Positions 16,435-26,371 of a stretch of DNA of 64,000 nucleotides are shown here, piece after piece. The first letter of the stretch is position 1, and every line of letters begins with the position of its first letter. The position numbers and the translations under genes are program-made. A model generated the notes under the pieces. The model made no database searches. It saw nothing but the letters and a program-made list of their open reading frames with translations, and was not told the origin of the DNA. The stretch spans positions 4,712,001 through 4,776,000 of the forward strand of contig NZ_VFPQ01000001.1 of NCBI RefSeq assembly GCF_006716785.1, read 5' to 3'. The DNA is from Thermopolyspora flexuosa (GTDB lineage Bacteria > Actinomycetota > Actinomycetes > Streptosporangiales > Streptosporangiaceae).

Positions 16435-17361
16435 ATGCCTGAATACCGACGCGGGATCCTGTACGCCGTGGTGGCCTACGTGATCTGGGGCCTGTTTCCC
16501 GCCTACTGGCCGCTGCTGAAACCCGCCACCGCCGTCGAGATCCTCGCGCACCGCATGGTGTGGGCCCTGCTCGCGGTCGTCGCGGTGCTCGCCGTACGCC
16601 GCCACTGGGCGTGGTTCCGCGAGCTCGCGCGGCAGCCCCGCAAGCTCGGGCTGCTCACCCTCGCCGCGATCCTCATCGCGGCGAACTGGGGCACCTACAT
16701 CTACGCGGTGAACATCGGGCACGTGGTCGAGGCGGCGCTCGGCTACTTCATCAACCCGCTGGTGAACGTGCTCTTCGGCGTCGTGCTGTTCCGCGAGCGG
16801 CTGCGCCGGTGGCAGTGGGTCGCGGTCGGGCTCGGCGCGGTCGCGGTGATCGTGCTCGCCCTCGCGTACGGCGAGCCGCCCTGGCTCGCGCTCATCCTCG
16901 CGTTCAGCTTCGGCTTCTACAGCGTGATCAAGAAGGGCGTGAACATCGGCGCGGACGAGAGCCTCGCCGTGGAGACGCTCGTGCTCTTCCTCCCCGCGCT
17001 CGGCTACCTCGCCCTGCTGGAGTTCCAGGGCGACGGCACCTTCACCGATTACGGCGTCGGCCACGCGCTGCTGCTCGTCGGCGCCGGCGTGGTGACCGCG
17101 GTGCCGCTGCTGTGCTTCGGCGCCGCGGCGATCCGGGTGCCGCTGTCCGCGATGGGCCTGCTCCAGTACATCGCCCCGATCCTCCAGTTCCTGTACGGCG
17201 TGCTGGTCAACCGCGAGACCATGCCGCCCGCCCGGTGGGCCGGGTTCGCCATCGTCTGGCTCGCCCTCGCCGTCTACACCTGGGACGGCATCCGGGCCGG
17301 CCGTACCGCCCGGCAGGAGCGGCGGGCGGCGGAGGCGGCACGGGCCGCGGTCGGCAGCTGA
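16435..17361 (+). CDS. rarD: RarD-type EamA transporter
   Basis: A 308-residue inner-membrane protein with about ten helices. It has the RarD hallmark blocks GILYAVVAYVIWGLFPAYWPLLKPATAVEILAHRMVWALL, NWGTYIYAVNIGHVVEAALGYFINPLVNVLFGVVLFRERL and ATAAIRVPLSAMGLLQYIAPILQFLYGVL-like sequence near the C terminus. The family was named for chloramphenicol sensitivity, and its natural substrate is unknown. The ATG at 16435 lies downstream of an AT-rich segment (16370-16405). Transcription ends at a strong hairpin just past the stop. Confidence 0.92.
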   Translation: MPEYRRGILYAVVAYVIWGLFPAYWPLLKPATAVEILAHRMVWALLAVVAVLAVRRHWAWFRELARQPRKLGLLTLAAILIAANWGTYIYAVNIGHVVEAALGYFINPLVNVLFGVVLFRERLRRWQWVAVGLGAVAVIVLALAYGEPPWLALILAFSFGFYSVIKKGVNIGADESLAVETLVLFLPALGYLALLEFQGDGTFTDYGVGHALLLVGAGVVTAVPLLCFGAAAIRVPLSAMGLLQYIAPILQFLYGVLVNRETMPPARWAGFAIVWLALAVYTWDGIRAGRTARQERRAAEAARAAVGS

Positions 17362-17384
17362 CCACGAGGCAGGGTCCCCGGACG

Positions 17385-17425
17385 CGCGGCGGCCCGCACC
17401 CTGATGCCGGGTGCGGGCCGCCGCG
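17385..17425. terminator. strong bidirectional terminator hairpin
   Basis: A perfect 17-base stem, CGCGGCGGCCCGCACCC pairing with its complement at 17409-17425, has a seven-base loop (17402-17408). It lies between the convergent rarD (ends 17361) and polyprenyl synthase (stop at 17444) genes and should stop transcripts from both sides. There is no long T-tract, as is usual at this GC content. Confidence 0.8.
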
Positions 17426-17443
17426 TGTGTACCGCGTGTGGGA

Positions 17444-18439
17444 TCAGCCCGTGCGCTCCACCACGAAGTCGCACAGGGCCAGCAGGGCCTCCCGCGCCGG
17501 GATCGCCGGGAGCTCGGCGAGGTCCGCCTTGGCCCGGTCGGCCCAGCGCAGCAGCTCGGCGCGGGCCCGGTCCATCGCCGGGTTGGCGCGCAGCAGGGTG
17601 AGCGCCTCCTCCAGGTGCTCGTCCGGGACCGGCCCCTGCAGCAGCTCGCGCAGCCGCGCGTCCGCCGGGTCCTCGGAGGCGAGCACGTGCAGCACCGGCA
17701 GCGTGCGCACGCCCTCGCGCAGGTCCGTGCCGGGGGTCTTGCCGCTCTCCCCCGCGGTGGCGGACACGTCGATCAGGTCGTCGCCGAGCTGCCAGGCGAC
17801 GCCGATCGCCTCGCAGGCGCTGGTGATGCGCTCGACCACCGCCTCCGGGGCACCGGACAGCAGCGCGCCGAACCGGCCCGAGGTGGCGATCAGCGAGCCG
17901 GTCTTGTCGGCGAGGACCTCGATGTAGTGGCGGATCGGGTCCTCCCCCTCGGCCGGGCCCACGGTCTCCCGGATCTGGCCGCGCACCAGGCGGGAGAAGG
18001 TCCGGGCCTGGATGCGGATCGCCTCCGGGCCGAGGTCGGCGAGGATGTCCGAGGCCCGGGCGAACAGGTAGTCCCCGGTGAGGATCGCGATCGTGTTGTT
18101 CCACCGGGCGTTCGCGCTGGGCGAGCCGCGCCGTACCTGGGCCTCGTCCATGACGTCGTCGTGGTAGAGCGTGCCCAGGTGGGTCAGCTCGATCACCACG
18201 GCCCCGGGGATCACGCCGGGGGCCGTGGGATCGCCGAACTGCGCCGCCAGCAGCACCAACATCGCGCGGAAACGCTTGCCGCCGGCGAGGATGAGATGCC
18301 TCGAGGCCTCGGTGACGAACGCGTCCTCGCTCTCCACCGAGGCGCGCAGCATCCGCTCCACGGCCGCGAGACCGCTCGCCAGGTCCTCCGCGAGCCGCTC
18401 GTCAACGTGGGGCAGGCCAACAACCGGCGGCGCAGGCAT
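17444..18439 (-). CDS. polyprenyl diphosphate synthase (menaquinone side chain)
   Basis: A 331-residue trans-isoprenyl diphosphate synthase. GGKRFRAMLVLLAA (residues 53-66) holds the diphosphate-binding residues. The first aspartate-rich motif is DDVMD (about 93-97) and the second is DDLID (about 216-220). It condenses isopentenyl diphosphate with an allylic primer to make a long-chain polyprenyl diphosphate. It starts 18 bases after the nuoN stop and is therefore the last gene of the nuo transcript. Together with menG and menJ at the other end of the block, this points to the menaquinone side chain. The chain length is not readable here. Transcription ends at the hairpin at 17385. Confidence 0.92.
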   Translation of the reverse strand: MPAPPVVGLPHVDERLAEDLASGLAAVERMLRASVESEDAFVTEASRHLILAGGKRFRAMLVLLAAQFGDPTAPGVIPGAVVIELTHLGTLYHDDVMDEAQVRRGSPSANARWNNTIAILTGDYLFARASDILADLGPEAIRIQARTFSRLVRGQIRETVGPAEGEDPIRHYIEVLADKTGSLIATSGRFGALLSGAPEAVVERITSACEAIGVAWQLGDDLIDVSATAGESGKTPGTDLREGVRTLPVLHVLASEDPADARLRELLQGPVPDEHLEEALTLLRANPAMDRARAELLRWADRAKADLAELPAIPAREALLALCDFVVERTG

Positions 18440-18457
18440 CAGGCGTTACTCCTCGAC

Positions 18458-20002
18458 TTATCGGACGAACAGCGACTCGGCGGCCAGGCTCGCGAGGTTG
18501 AGCACCGGCTCCGGGATCACTCCCAGCACAACGGTAGCCACCGCCGCGAGGCCGACCACGGCCGAGGTGCCGATCGTGGGCACCGCGATCGTCGGGCCGT
18601 CCGCGGCCGGGTCGCTGAAGAACATCAGCACGATGACGCGGACGTAGAAGAACGCCGCCACGGCCGAGGCGATCACCGCGACGACCACGAGCGGCCACGC
18701 GTCCGCGCCGCCCGCCGCCGCGAAGATCGCGTACTTGCCGAGGAAGCCCGAGGTGAGCGGGATGCCGGCGAACGCCAGCAGGAAGAACGCGAACACCCCG
18801 GCGAGCAGCGGCGCCCGCTTGCCGAGCCCGGCCCACCGCGACAGGTGGTTCGCCTCACCACCGGCGTCGCGCACCAGCGTGACCACCGCGAACGCGCCCA
18901 CCGTGGCGAAGCCGTAGGCGACGAGGTAGAACAGCAGGCCGGTGAGCGCGGCCCGGTTCTGCTCGGCGTCGCCGACCGCGACCACGCCGACGAGCAGGAA
19001 GCCCGCGTGGGCGATCGACGAGTAGGCGAGCATGCGCTTGATGTCCGTCTGCGTGATCGCGAGGATCGCGCCGACGAGCATCGTGAGGATCGCGATGCCC
19101 CACATCACCGGCTTCCAGTCCCACTCCAGGCCGCCGAGCGCGACCCAGAACACCCGCAGCAGCCCGCCGAAGGCGGCCACCAGGGTGCCGGAGGCCATGA
19201 GCGCGGTGACCGGCGTCGGGGCGCCCTGGTACACGTCCGGCTTCCACGCCTGGAACGGCGCGGCACCGATCTTGAACAGCAGGCCCACGCCGAGCGTGGC
19301 GGTGCCCGCCAGCAGCAGGGTGTCCATGCCGCCCACGCGGGTGAGCGCCTCGGCGATGCCCCGGAAGTCGACCGTGCCGGCCACGCCGTACAGCAGGGCC
19401 GTGCCGTACAGGAAGAACGCCGAGGAGAACGCGCCGAGCAGGAAGTACTTCATCGCGGCCTCCTGCGACAGCAGGCGGCGGCGACGGGCGAGGCCGCACA
19501 GCAGGTAGAGCGGCAGCGACATGACCTCGAGCGCCACGAACATGATCAGCAGGTCGTTCGAGGCGGGGAAGAGCAGCATGCCGCCGACCGCGAACAGCGC
19601 CAGCGGGTAGACCTCGGTGTGCACGGCGCCCGCGGTGAGCGACTCCTCCTCCTCGGCCGAGCCCGGCAGGGCCGACGCCTGGGCCACGAAGTGGTCCTCG
19701 TCGTTGATGAGCAGCACGCTCACCGCGGCGAGGATGAGGATCGTGCCCCAGATGAACAGCGTCGGGCCGTCCACCGCGATCGCGCCCATCGCGGCGGCGT
19801 TGTGCGGCGTCTGCGTGGCCTGCCACACGGTGAGCACGAACGCGCCGATCAGCGAGATCAGCGTGAGCGGCATGTGGATCGCCTTGCGCAGGTAGCGCGG
19901 CGCGAACGCCTCCACCACCACGCCCAGCACGGCCGCGCCGAACACCACGAGCAGCGGCGCCACCTGGGCGTATTCGATGACCGGTGGTTCGATCTGGTTC
20001 AC
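18458..20002 (-). CDS. nuoN: NADH-quinone oxidoreductase subunit N
   Basis: A 514-residue antiporter-like membrane subunit of complex I with about 14 helices. The conserved proton-channel segment includes PFQAWKPDVYQGAPTPVTALMASGTLVAAF and the lysine/glutamate helices (FVALEVMSLPLYLLCGLA, TDIKRMLAYSSIAHAGFLLVG). It overlaps the 3' end of nuoM by four bases. The start is the GTG at 20002. It is the last of the fourteen nuo genes. Confidence 0.96.
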   Translation of the reverse strand: MNQIEPPVIEYAQVAPLLVVFGAAVLGVVVEAFAPRYLRKAIHMPLTLISLIGAFVLTVWQATQTPHNAAAMGAIAVDGPTLFIWGTILILAAVSVLLINDEDHFVAQASALPGSAEEEESLTAGAVHTEVYPLALFAVGGMLLFPASNDLLIMFVALEVMSLPLYLLCGLARRRRLLSQEAAMKYFLLGAFSSAFFLYGTALLYGVAGTVDFRGIAEALTRVGGMDTLLLAGTATLGVGLLFKIGAAPFQAWKPDVYQGAPTPVTALMASGTLVAAFGGLLRVFWVALGGLEWDWKPVMWGIAILTMLVGAILAITQTDIKRMLAYSSIAHAGFLLVGVVAVGDAEQNRAALTGLLFYLVAYGFATVGAFAVVTLVRDAGGEANHLSRWAGLGKRAPLLAGVFAFFLLAFAGIPLTSGFLGKYAIFAAAGGADAWPLVVVAVIASAVAAFFYVRVIVLMFFSDPAADGPTIAVPTIGTSAVVGLAAVATVVLGVIPEPVLNLASLAAESLFVR

Positions 20003-21543
20003 TGGCCGGCCCCCTTCTGCACGGCGACGTTGAGCGTCGGCTCAGGATCGGCGGAGACGCCGGCGATCGACAGGGTCTGCGTCACCGACGGGTTGATCAC
20101 GTCGAACAGCGGCTTCGGGTAGACCCCGAGCGCCAGGATCACCGCGATCAGCGGGGCCATCACCCACTTCTCCCGGCCGTTCAGCTCGGCGAGCGACTTG
20201 ACGCCCTCACTCGGCGGCCCGCCGGCGACCCGCTGGTACAGCCACAGCATGTAGATCGCCGACAGCACCACACCGAACGTGGCGATCACCGCCGCGACCA
20301 GGTAGGTGCGGTTCTGGAAGGTGCCGATCAGCACGGTGAACTCGGACACGAACGTGGCCAGGCCCGGCACCGCGGTACCGGCGAGGCAGGCGAACAGGAA
20401 GCTGCCCGCGAGCACCGGGGTCACCTTCTGCACGCCGCCGTAGTCCGAGATGAACTGCGAGCCGCGCCGCTGGATGAGGAACCCGGCGACGAGGAACAGC
20501 GCGCCGGTGGCGAACCCGTGGTTCACCATGTACAGCGTCGCGCCCGCGCCCGCGGTGGTGGTCATCGCGAACACGCCCATCGCGATGAACCCGAAGTGCG
20601 AGATCGAGGTGTAGGCGATCAGCCGCTTGATGTCGGTCTGCCCGATCGCCACGATCGCGCCGTAGATGATGCCGATCACCGCGAGCGTGATCACCAGCGG
20701 AGTGAAGAACCGCGAGGCGTCCGGGAACAGCTCGAGGCAGAACCGCAGCATGCCGTACGTGCCGACCTTGTCGAGCACGCCGACGAGCAGCACCGCGGCG
20801 CCCGCCGGGGCCTGGGCGGCCGAGTCGGGCAGCCAGGTGTGGAACGGCACCAGCGGCGCCTTGATCGCGAAGGCGATGAAGAACCCGAGGAACAGCCAGC
20901 GCTGGACGCCCGGGTCGGTGATCGCGCCGATCAGCTCGGTGTGCAGGAACGTGTTCTTACCGGCGATCACGTACAGGCCGATCACCGCGACCAGCATGAG
21001 CAGGCCGCCGAGCAGCGAGTACAGCAGGAACTTGACCGCTGCGTAGGACCGCTGGGCTCCGCCGTACGACCCGATCATGAAGTACATCGGGATCAGCATC
21101 GCCTCGAAGAAGACGTAGAAGAGGAAGACGTCGGTCGCCGCGAAGACGCCGATCATCATCGCCTCGAGCACGAGGATCAAGGCGAAGTACGTCTTCACCG
21201 AGCGCTTCGCCGGAGCCTCGGGGGTGCCCGCCGCCTCGTTCCAGGAGGCGAGCACCACGATCGGCACGAGCAGCGCCGACAGCAGGATCAGCACCAGGGC
21301 GACGCCGTCGACGCCGAGCGCGAAGTGAATGCCGAACGACGGGATCCAGCTGTAGGTCTCCGTGAACTGCAGCCGATCCCCGCCGGGGTTGAACTGCGCG
21401 GCCATGACCGCGGCGAGCGCCAGCACCACCAGCGACACCGCGAAGGTGAGCTGCTTGGCGAGCGTCTCGTTGCGCTTGGGCACCGCCGCCACGGCTACGG
21501 CGCCCACCGCGGGCACGGCCATCAGGGTCGAGAGCCAAGGCAT
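19999..21543 (-). CDS. nuoM: NADH-quinone oxidoreductase subunit M
   Basis: A 514-residue antiporter-like proton-pumping subunit. I chose the ATG at 21543 ([19 protein letters not shown]), which overlaps the nuoL stop as TGATG. The longer open frame upstream lies under nuoL. Conserved blocks include FYVFFEAMLIPMYFMIG, PFHTWLPDSAAQAPAGAAVLLVGVLDKVGTYGMLRF and TDIKRLIAYTSISHFGFIAMG. It is membrane-embedded between NuoN and NuoL in the complex. Confidence 0.96.
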   Translation of the reverse strand: MPWLSTLMAVPAVGAVAVAAVPKRNETLAKQLTFAVSLVVLALAAVMAAQFNPGGDRLQFTETYSWIPSFGIHFALGVDGVALVLILLSALLVPIVVLASWNEAAGTPEAPAKRSVKTYFALILVLEAMMIGVFAATDVFLFYVFFEAMLIPMYFMIGSYGGAQRSYAAVKFLLYSLLGGLLMLVAVIGLYVIAGKNTFLHTELIGAITDPGVQRWLFLGFFIAFAIKAPLVPFHTWLPDSAAQAPAGAAVLLVGVLDKVGTYGMLRFCLELFPDASRFFTPLVITLAVIGIIYGAIVAIGQTDIKRLIAYTSISHFGFIAMGVFAMTTTAGAGATLYMVNHGFATGALFLVAGFLIQRRGSQFISDYGGVQKVTPVLAGSFLFACLAGTAVPGLATFVSEFTVLIGTFQNRTYLVAAVIATFGVVLSAIYMLWLYQRVAGGPPSEGVKSLAELNGREKWVMAPLIAVILALGVYPKPLFDVINPSVTQTLSIAGVSADPEPTLNVAVQKGAGQ

Positions 21544-23450
21544 CAGAAGCTCCCTACGGCCAGCAGAGCACCGACGACCGCGGCGGCTCCGAGGAATATG
21601 GACAACGCGTACGAGCGCACGAACCCGGTCTGGATCCGGCGCAGGCGGCCGGACGTACCGCCGATCGCCGCGGCGAGGCCGTTCACGATGCCGTCCACGC
21701 CGCGGTTGTCGAAGAACACCGCCAGGCGGGTCAGCCACTGACCCGGGCGCATGAACAGCGACTCGTTCAGCGCGTCGCCGTACAGGTCACGCCGGGCGAA
21801 CGTGGTGAGGAACGAGCCGCGCGGGGCGACCTCGGGCACCGGGCTCTTGGCGTACTTGGTCCACGCGTACGCCGCGCCCGCCAGGACGAGCACGATCGTG
21901 ACGATGCCGGGCACGCTCACCGGGTGGAACGCCAGCGGCTCCTCCGGCGCGCCCACGGCCGGGCGCAGGAAGTCGGCGAACGCGCCGGTCGCGATGAGCA
22001 GGCCACCGCCGAGCACCGAGCCGACCGAGAGCAGGATGAGCGGCCAGGTCATGACCTTCGGCGACTCGTGCGGGTGGGCGTCGGCGGCCCAGCGCTTCTC
22101 GCCGAAGAAGGTCATGAACATCACGCGGGACATGTAGAAGCCGGTGATGCCGGCGCCGACCACCGCGACCCAGCCCAGCACCGGGTTCTGATGCATCGCC
22201 GCCTCGATGATGCTGTCCTTGGTGAACCAGCCGGACAGCGGCGGGATGCCGATGATCGCCAGGTAGCCGAGGCCGAACGTGGCGAACGTGATCGGCATGA
22301 CCGTGCGCAGCCCGCCGTACCGGCGCATGTCGACCTCGTCGTTCATGGCGTGCATGACCGAGCCGGCGCCGAGGAACATCGCGGCCTTGAAGAAGCCGTG
22401 CGCGATCAGGTGCGCGATGGCGAAGGCGTAGCCGATCGGGCCGAGCCCGGCGGCGAGCACCATGTAGCCGATCTGCGACATCGTCGAACCGGCGAGCGCC
22501 TTCTTGATGTCGTCCTTGGCGCAACCGATGATCGCACCGGCGATCAGCGTCGCGGCGCCGACGATCGTCACCACGAGCTGCGCGGTCGGCGCGCCCTCGT
22601 AGATGGCCCCGGACCGGGTGATCAGGTACACGCCGGCGGTGACCATGGTCGCGGCGTGGATGAGCGCCGACACCGGGGTCGGGCCCTCCATCGCGTCGAG
22701 CAACCAGGACTGCAACGGGAGCTGGGCGGACTTACCGCACGCGCCGAGCAGGAGCAGCAGGCCGATCACGGTGAGCGTGATCTGCTCGGCCGAGCCCGCG
22801 TTCGCCAGCACGTCCTTGTAGCCGACGGTGCCGAAGGTGACGAAGATCGTGAAGATGCCGAGCGCGAGACCGAAGTCACCGACCCGGTTCACCACGAACG
22901 CCTTCTTCGCCGCGGTCGCCGCGGACGGCTTGTGCTGCCAGAACCCGATCAGCAGGTAGGAGGCCAGGCCGACGCCCTCCCAGCCGATGTACAGGCCCAG
23001 GTAGTTGTCGGCGAGCACGAGCACGAGCATCGCCGCGACGAACAGGTTGAGATATGCGAAGAACTTCCGCCGCTTCTCGTCGTGGGCCATGTAGCCGATC
23101 GAGTAGATGTGGATCAGCGAGCCCACACCGGTGATCAGCAGGGCGAAGGAGATCGACAGCGGGTCGATCAGCAGGCCCATCTCGACGTGGAACGACCCGG
23201 CCGGCAGGAAGTCGTACAGCATCACCTGGCGGCGCCGCTCGGCCTCGTCGAAGCCGAGGAGCTCCACGAAGGCGAGCACCGCCACCGCGAAGGAGGCGAG
23301 CGACATCGCCGTACCGAGGAGGTGGCCCCAGCGGTCCGTGAGGCGCCCGAACAGCAACAGGATCGCGGCGCCGACCGCGGGCAGCGCGATCATGAGCCAG
23401 GAGGCGCCGATCACTCCACCGGTCTCCGTGATGATCTCAGCGGGTTGCAC
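21543..23450 (-). CDS. nuoL: NADH-quinone oxidoreductase subunit L
   Basis: A 635-residue distal antiporter-like subunit. The conserved region [39 protein letters not shown] is followed by [33 protein letters not shown] and [18 protein letters not shown]. The C-terminal part (from about 560) includes the long lateral helix and final membrane anchor. It starts at the ATG at 23450, ten bases past the nuoK stop. Confidence 0.96.
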   Translation of the reverse strand: MQPAEIITETGGVIGASWLMIALPAVGAAILLLFGRLTDRWGHLLGTAMSLASFAVAVLAFVELLGFDEAERRRQVMLYDFLPAGSFHVEMGLLIDPLSISFALLITGVGSLIHIYSIGYMAHDEKRRKFFAYLNLFVAAMLVLVLADNYLGLYIGWEGVGLASYLLIGFWQHKPSAATAAKKAFVVNRVGDFGLALGIFTIFVTFGTVGYKDVLANAGSAEQITLTVIGLLLLLGACGKSAQLPLQSWLLDAMEGPTPVSALIHAATMVTAGVYLITRSGAIYEGAPTAQLVVTIVGAATLIAGAIIGCAKDDIKKALAGSTMSQIGYMVLAAGLGPIGYAFAIAHLIAHGFFKAAMFLGAGSVMHAMNDEVDMRRYGGLRTVMPITFATFGLGYLAIIGIPPLSGWFTKDSIIEAAMHQNPVLGWVAVVGAGITGFYMSRVMFMTFFGEKRWAADAHPHESPKVMTWPLILLSVGSVLGGGLLIATGAFADFLRPAVGAPEEPLAFHPVSVPGIVTIVLVLAGAAYAWTKYAKSPVPEVAPRGSFLTTFARRDLYGDALNESLFMRPGQWLTRLAVFFDNRGVDGIVNGLAAAIGGTSGRLRRIQTGFVRSYALSIFLGAAAVVGALLAVGSF

Positions 23451-23460
23451 GGAACACCTC

Positions 23461-23757
23461 TTAGTTCTTCAGCAGGTTCGCGTCGTCGACCGATGCGGAC
23501 CTGCGGGTACGGAACATCGTCACGATGATCGCGAGGCCGACCACGACCTCGGCCGCCGCCACGACCATGACGAAGAACGCGATGATCTGTCCGTCCAGGT
23601 TGCCGTGCTGCCGGGCGAACGTGACGAAGGCCAGATTGCAGGCGTTGAGCATGAGCTCCACGCACATGAACACCACGATGGCGTTGCGGCGCACCAGCAC
23701 GCCGACGGCGCCGATGGCGAACAGCAGCGCGGAGAGCACCAGATAGTGAGTGGTCAT
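23461..23757 (-). CDS. nuoK: NADH-quinone oxidoreductase subunit K
   Basis: A small 98-residue membrane subunit with three helices. [42 protein letters not shown] contains the conserved glutamate in the second helix (VELMLN) used in proton transfer. Its ATG overlaps the nuoJ stop as ATGA. Confidence 0.96.
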   Translation of the reverse strand: MTTHYLVLSALLFAIGAVGVLVRRNAIVVFMCVELMLNACNLAFVTFARQHGNLDGQIIAFFVMVVAAAEVVVGLAIIVTMFRTRRSASVDDANLLKN

Positions 23758-24518
23758 TCGCCGCTCTCCTTCTCGACCGCGCGCTGGGCGCGTACGGCCT
23801 CGCGGACCCGCTCGTCGCCCGAGTCGTCGTCCGCGTCTCGGACCAGGGACCGGGTGACCGACAGCTCCGACGTCGTGCCGTCGGGCAGCAGCGCCGGCAT
23901 GTCGATCGCGTTGTGCCGGGCGTAGGTGCCGGGTCCCGGCAGCGGGGTCGGGATCCGGCCCTTCTCCGCGAAGGCGCGGAACCTCGCCCGCGAGAGATCC
24001 TTCTGCGTCGGCTTCGGCGCGGAGCGCTCCCGGTGCGCCAGCACGATCGCGGCGAGCGCGGCGGTGATCAGCAGCGCGGAGGTCACCTCGAAGGCGAACA
24101 CGTACCGCGTGAAGATCAGCTGGGCGATGCGCACCACGTTGTCGCCGATCGGCAGCGAGGGCCCGGCCGCCTCGACGGCCGCGTTGCCGATGGCGAGCGC
24201 GATCAGGCCGGCGAAGCCGAGCCCGGCGACCCCCGCCCAGAAGCGCTGGCCGCGGAGCGTCTCCACCAGCGAGTCGGCGGTGTCGACGCCCACGAGCATC
24301 AGCACGAACAGGAAGAGCATCATCACCGCGCCGGTGTACACGATGATCTGCACCGCCGCGAGGAACGGCGCGCCCTGCACCGCGTACAGCACGGCGAGCG
24401 AGATCATCACCGTGCCGAGCATGAGCGCGGAGTAGACGGCCTTTCTGCTGAAGACGATCCCGAGCGCCGCGGCCACGGACACGACCGCGAGCACCCAGAA
24501 CGTGATGGCCTCACCCAT
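23754..24518 (-). CDS. nuoJ: NADH-quinone oxidoreductase subunit J
   Basis: A 254-residue membrane subunit. Five helices occupy residues 1-165 ([29 protein letters not shown], and [19 protein letters not shown], which carries the flexible pi-bulge helix). A hydrophilic C-terminal tail of about 85 residues, longer than in E. coli, is typical of actinomycete NuoJ. It overlaps nuoI by eight bases. Confidence 0.95.
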   Translation of the reverse strand: MGEAITFWVLAVVSVAAALGIVFSRKAVYSALMLGTVMISLAVLYAVQGAPFLAAVQIIVYTGAVMMLFLFVLMLVGVDTADSLVETLRGQRFWAGVAGLGFAGLIALAIGNAAVEAAGPSLPIGDNVVRIAQLIFTRYVFAFEVTSALLITAALAAIVLAHRERSAPKPTQKDLSRARFRAFAEKGRIPTPLPGPGTYARHNAIDMPALLPDGTTSELSVTRSLVRDADDDSGDERVREAVRAQRAVEKESGE

Positions 24519-25026
24519 TGTCTCGTCCCAGGCGGTAGTAGTCCTCTTCGGTCTCGCCGAGGCGCATCGGGTGCGGCGGCGCCTCCATACCCGGGCCGAG
24601 CGGGGCGAGCAGCATCTCCTTGGTGTAGATGAGGCTCTCCCGGCTGGTGTCGGCCAGCTCGTACTCGTTGGTCATGGTGAGCGCCCGGGTCGGGCACGCC
24701 TCGATGCACAGCCCGCACAGGATGCACCGCAGGTAGTTGATCTGGTAGATGCGCCCGTACCGCTCACCGGGCGAGTACCGCTCGTCCTCGGTGTTGTCCG
24801 CGGCCTCGACGTAGATCGCGTCCGCCGGGCAGGCCCAGGCGCACAGCTCGCAGCCGACGCACTTCTCCAGCCCGTCGGGCCAGCGGTTGAGCTGGTGACG
24901 GCCGTGGAAGCGCGGCGCGGTGGGGCGCTTCTCCTCCGGGTACTGGACCGTCACCGGCTTCTTGAACATGTGGTGGAAGGTGACGCCGAAGCCCTTGACG
25001 GGGTTCAGCCAGTCAGTTGCTCCCAC
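24511..25026 (-). CDS. nuoI: NADH-quinone oxidoreductase subunit I (2x [4Fe-4S] ferredoxin)
   Basis: A 171-residue peripheral-arm subunit carrying clusters N6a and N6b. The two complete ligand motifs are [12 protein letters not shown] and [12 protein letters not shown]. It passes electrons from NuoG towards the quinone-proximal cluster in NuoB. It overlaps nuoH by 14 bases and nuoJ by eight. Confidence 0.96.
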   Translation of the reverse strand: MGATDWLNPVKGFGVTFHHMFKKPVTVQYPEEKRPTAPRFHGRHQLNRWPDGLEKCVGCELCAWACPADAIYVEAADNTEDERYSPGERYGRIYQINYLRCILCGLCIEACPTRALTMTNEYELADTSRESLIYTKEMLLAPLGPGMEAPPHPMRLGETEEDYYRLGRDNG

Positions 25027-26371
25027 TGGGCACCTCCTTACGAGCGGCCCCGTGGTAGTGCGGCAGATCCAGGGGCGGGACCGGGAATCCTCCGGCGGTG
25101 GGGTTCTCGCGAAGCTCCAGGAACTCTTCCTCGACGCGGGCCTTCTTCTCCTCGGCCGCCTTCTCGGTGACCGTCATGAACCGCCAGAGCACCGCGAGCA
25201 CGCCGATCACGACGAGGGCGGCGATGGTGAGCACCACCGGGCTCTGGCCCTCCTGGCCGCGGATCGCGCGCACCACCGCGACGAGCAGGATCCAGCCGAG
25301 GTTGACCGGGATCAGCACCTTCCAGCCGAACGCCATGAGCTGGTCGTACCGGACACGCGGCAGCGAGGCGCGCACCCAGACGAAGAAGGAGAAGACGAGC
25401 ACCAGCTTGATGACGAACCAGAGCAGCGGCCACCAGCCGGTGTTCGCGTCCTCCCACAGCGAGATCGGCCACGGCGCCCGCCAGCCGCCGAGGAAGAGCG
25501 TGATCGCCATCGCCGAGACGGTGAACATGTTGATGTACTCGGCGATCATGAACAGGGCGAACTTCAGCGACGAGGAGTACTCGGTGTGGAAGCCGCCCAC
25601 CAGCTCACCCTCGCCCTCCGGCAGGTCGAAGGGGAGCCGGTTCGTCTCGCCGAACATCGTGATCACGTAGATCAGGAACGACGGGATCAGCAGCACCGCG
25701 AACCACGACGGCGTCGGGATCGACAGCCCGAACAGCTCGAGCGTGCCGCCGTTCGCCTGCTTGGCCACGATCTCCGAGGTGGACAGCGTGCCCGCGTAGA
25801 GGAACACCGCCACGAACGACAGACCCATCGCGATCTCGTACGAGACCACCTGGGCGCTCGACCGCAGGCCGCCGAGGATCGCGTACGGCGAGCGGGACGC
25901 CCACCCGCCGAGCACGATGCCGTACACGCCGATCGAGGCCATCGCGAGCACCATCAGCGCGGCGACCGGCAGGTCGGTGAGCTGCAGCGGCGTCTCGACC
26001 CCGAAGATCGACACCTTCGGGCCGAACGGGATCACCGAGAAGGTGAGGAACGCCGGGATCGCGATGATGAGCGGCGCCAGCACGTAGACGACCTTGTCGA
26101 CGGTGCGCGGGAGGATGTCCTCCTTCAGCGCCATCTTCAGGCCGTCGGCGATCGACTGCAGGATGCCGAACTTACCCGCCCGGTTCGGGCCGTAGCGGTG
26201 CTGCATGCGGCTGATGAGCTTGCGCTCGAACCACACGCCGAGCACCGCGCCGCCCATGAGGAAGGCGAAGATGAACACCGCCTTGAGGATGGTGAGCCAG
26301 AGCGGGTCGTTGCCGAAGTCCTCAAGGGTGGGCCCGGTGGGCTCCGGGGCGGCGGTGAGCTGCGGGATCAT
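25013..26371 (-). CDS. nuoH: NADH-quinone oxidoreductase subunit H
   Basis: A 452-residue quinone-chamber membrane subunit. [37 protein letters not shown] (residues about 50-85) and [21 protein letters not shown] are the family's signature loops. The C-terminal extension after residue 400 is acidic, then Pro-rich, as in other actinomycetes. The ATG at 26371 overlaps the nuoG stop. Confidence 0.96.
   Translation of the reverse strand: MIPQLTAAPEPTGPTLEDFGNDPLWLTILKAVFIFAFLMGGAVLGVWFERKLISRMQHRYGPNRAGKFGILQSIADGLKMALKEDILPRTVDKVVYVLAPLIIAIPAFLTFSVIPFGPKVSIFGVETPLQLTDLPVAALMVLAMASIGVYGIVLGGWASRSPYAILGGLRSSAQVVSYEIAMGLSFVAVFLYAGTLSTSEIVAKQANGGTLELFGLSIPTPSWFAVLLIPSFLIYVITMFGETNRLPFDLPEGEGELVGGFHTEYSSSLKFALFMIAEYINMFTVSAMAITLFLGGWRAPWPISLWEDANTGWWPLLWFVIKLVLVFSFFVWVRASLPRVRYDQLMAFGWKVLIPVNLGWILLVAVVRAIRGQEGQSPVVLTIAALVVIGVLAVLWRFMTVTEKAAEEKKARVEEEFLELRENPTAGGFPVPPLDLPHYHGAARKEVPSGSN

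Noticed and set aside
17411-20122. A 903-codon plus-strand frame
   Set aside because: Antisense to the polyprenyl synthase and nuoN, with the composition of a shadow frame.
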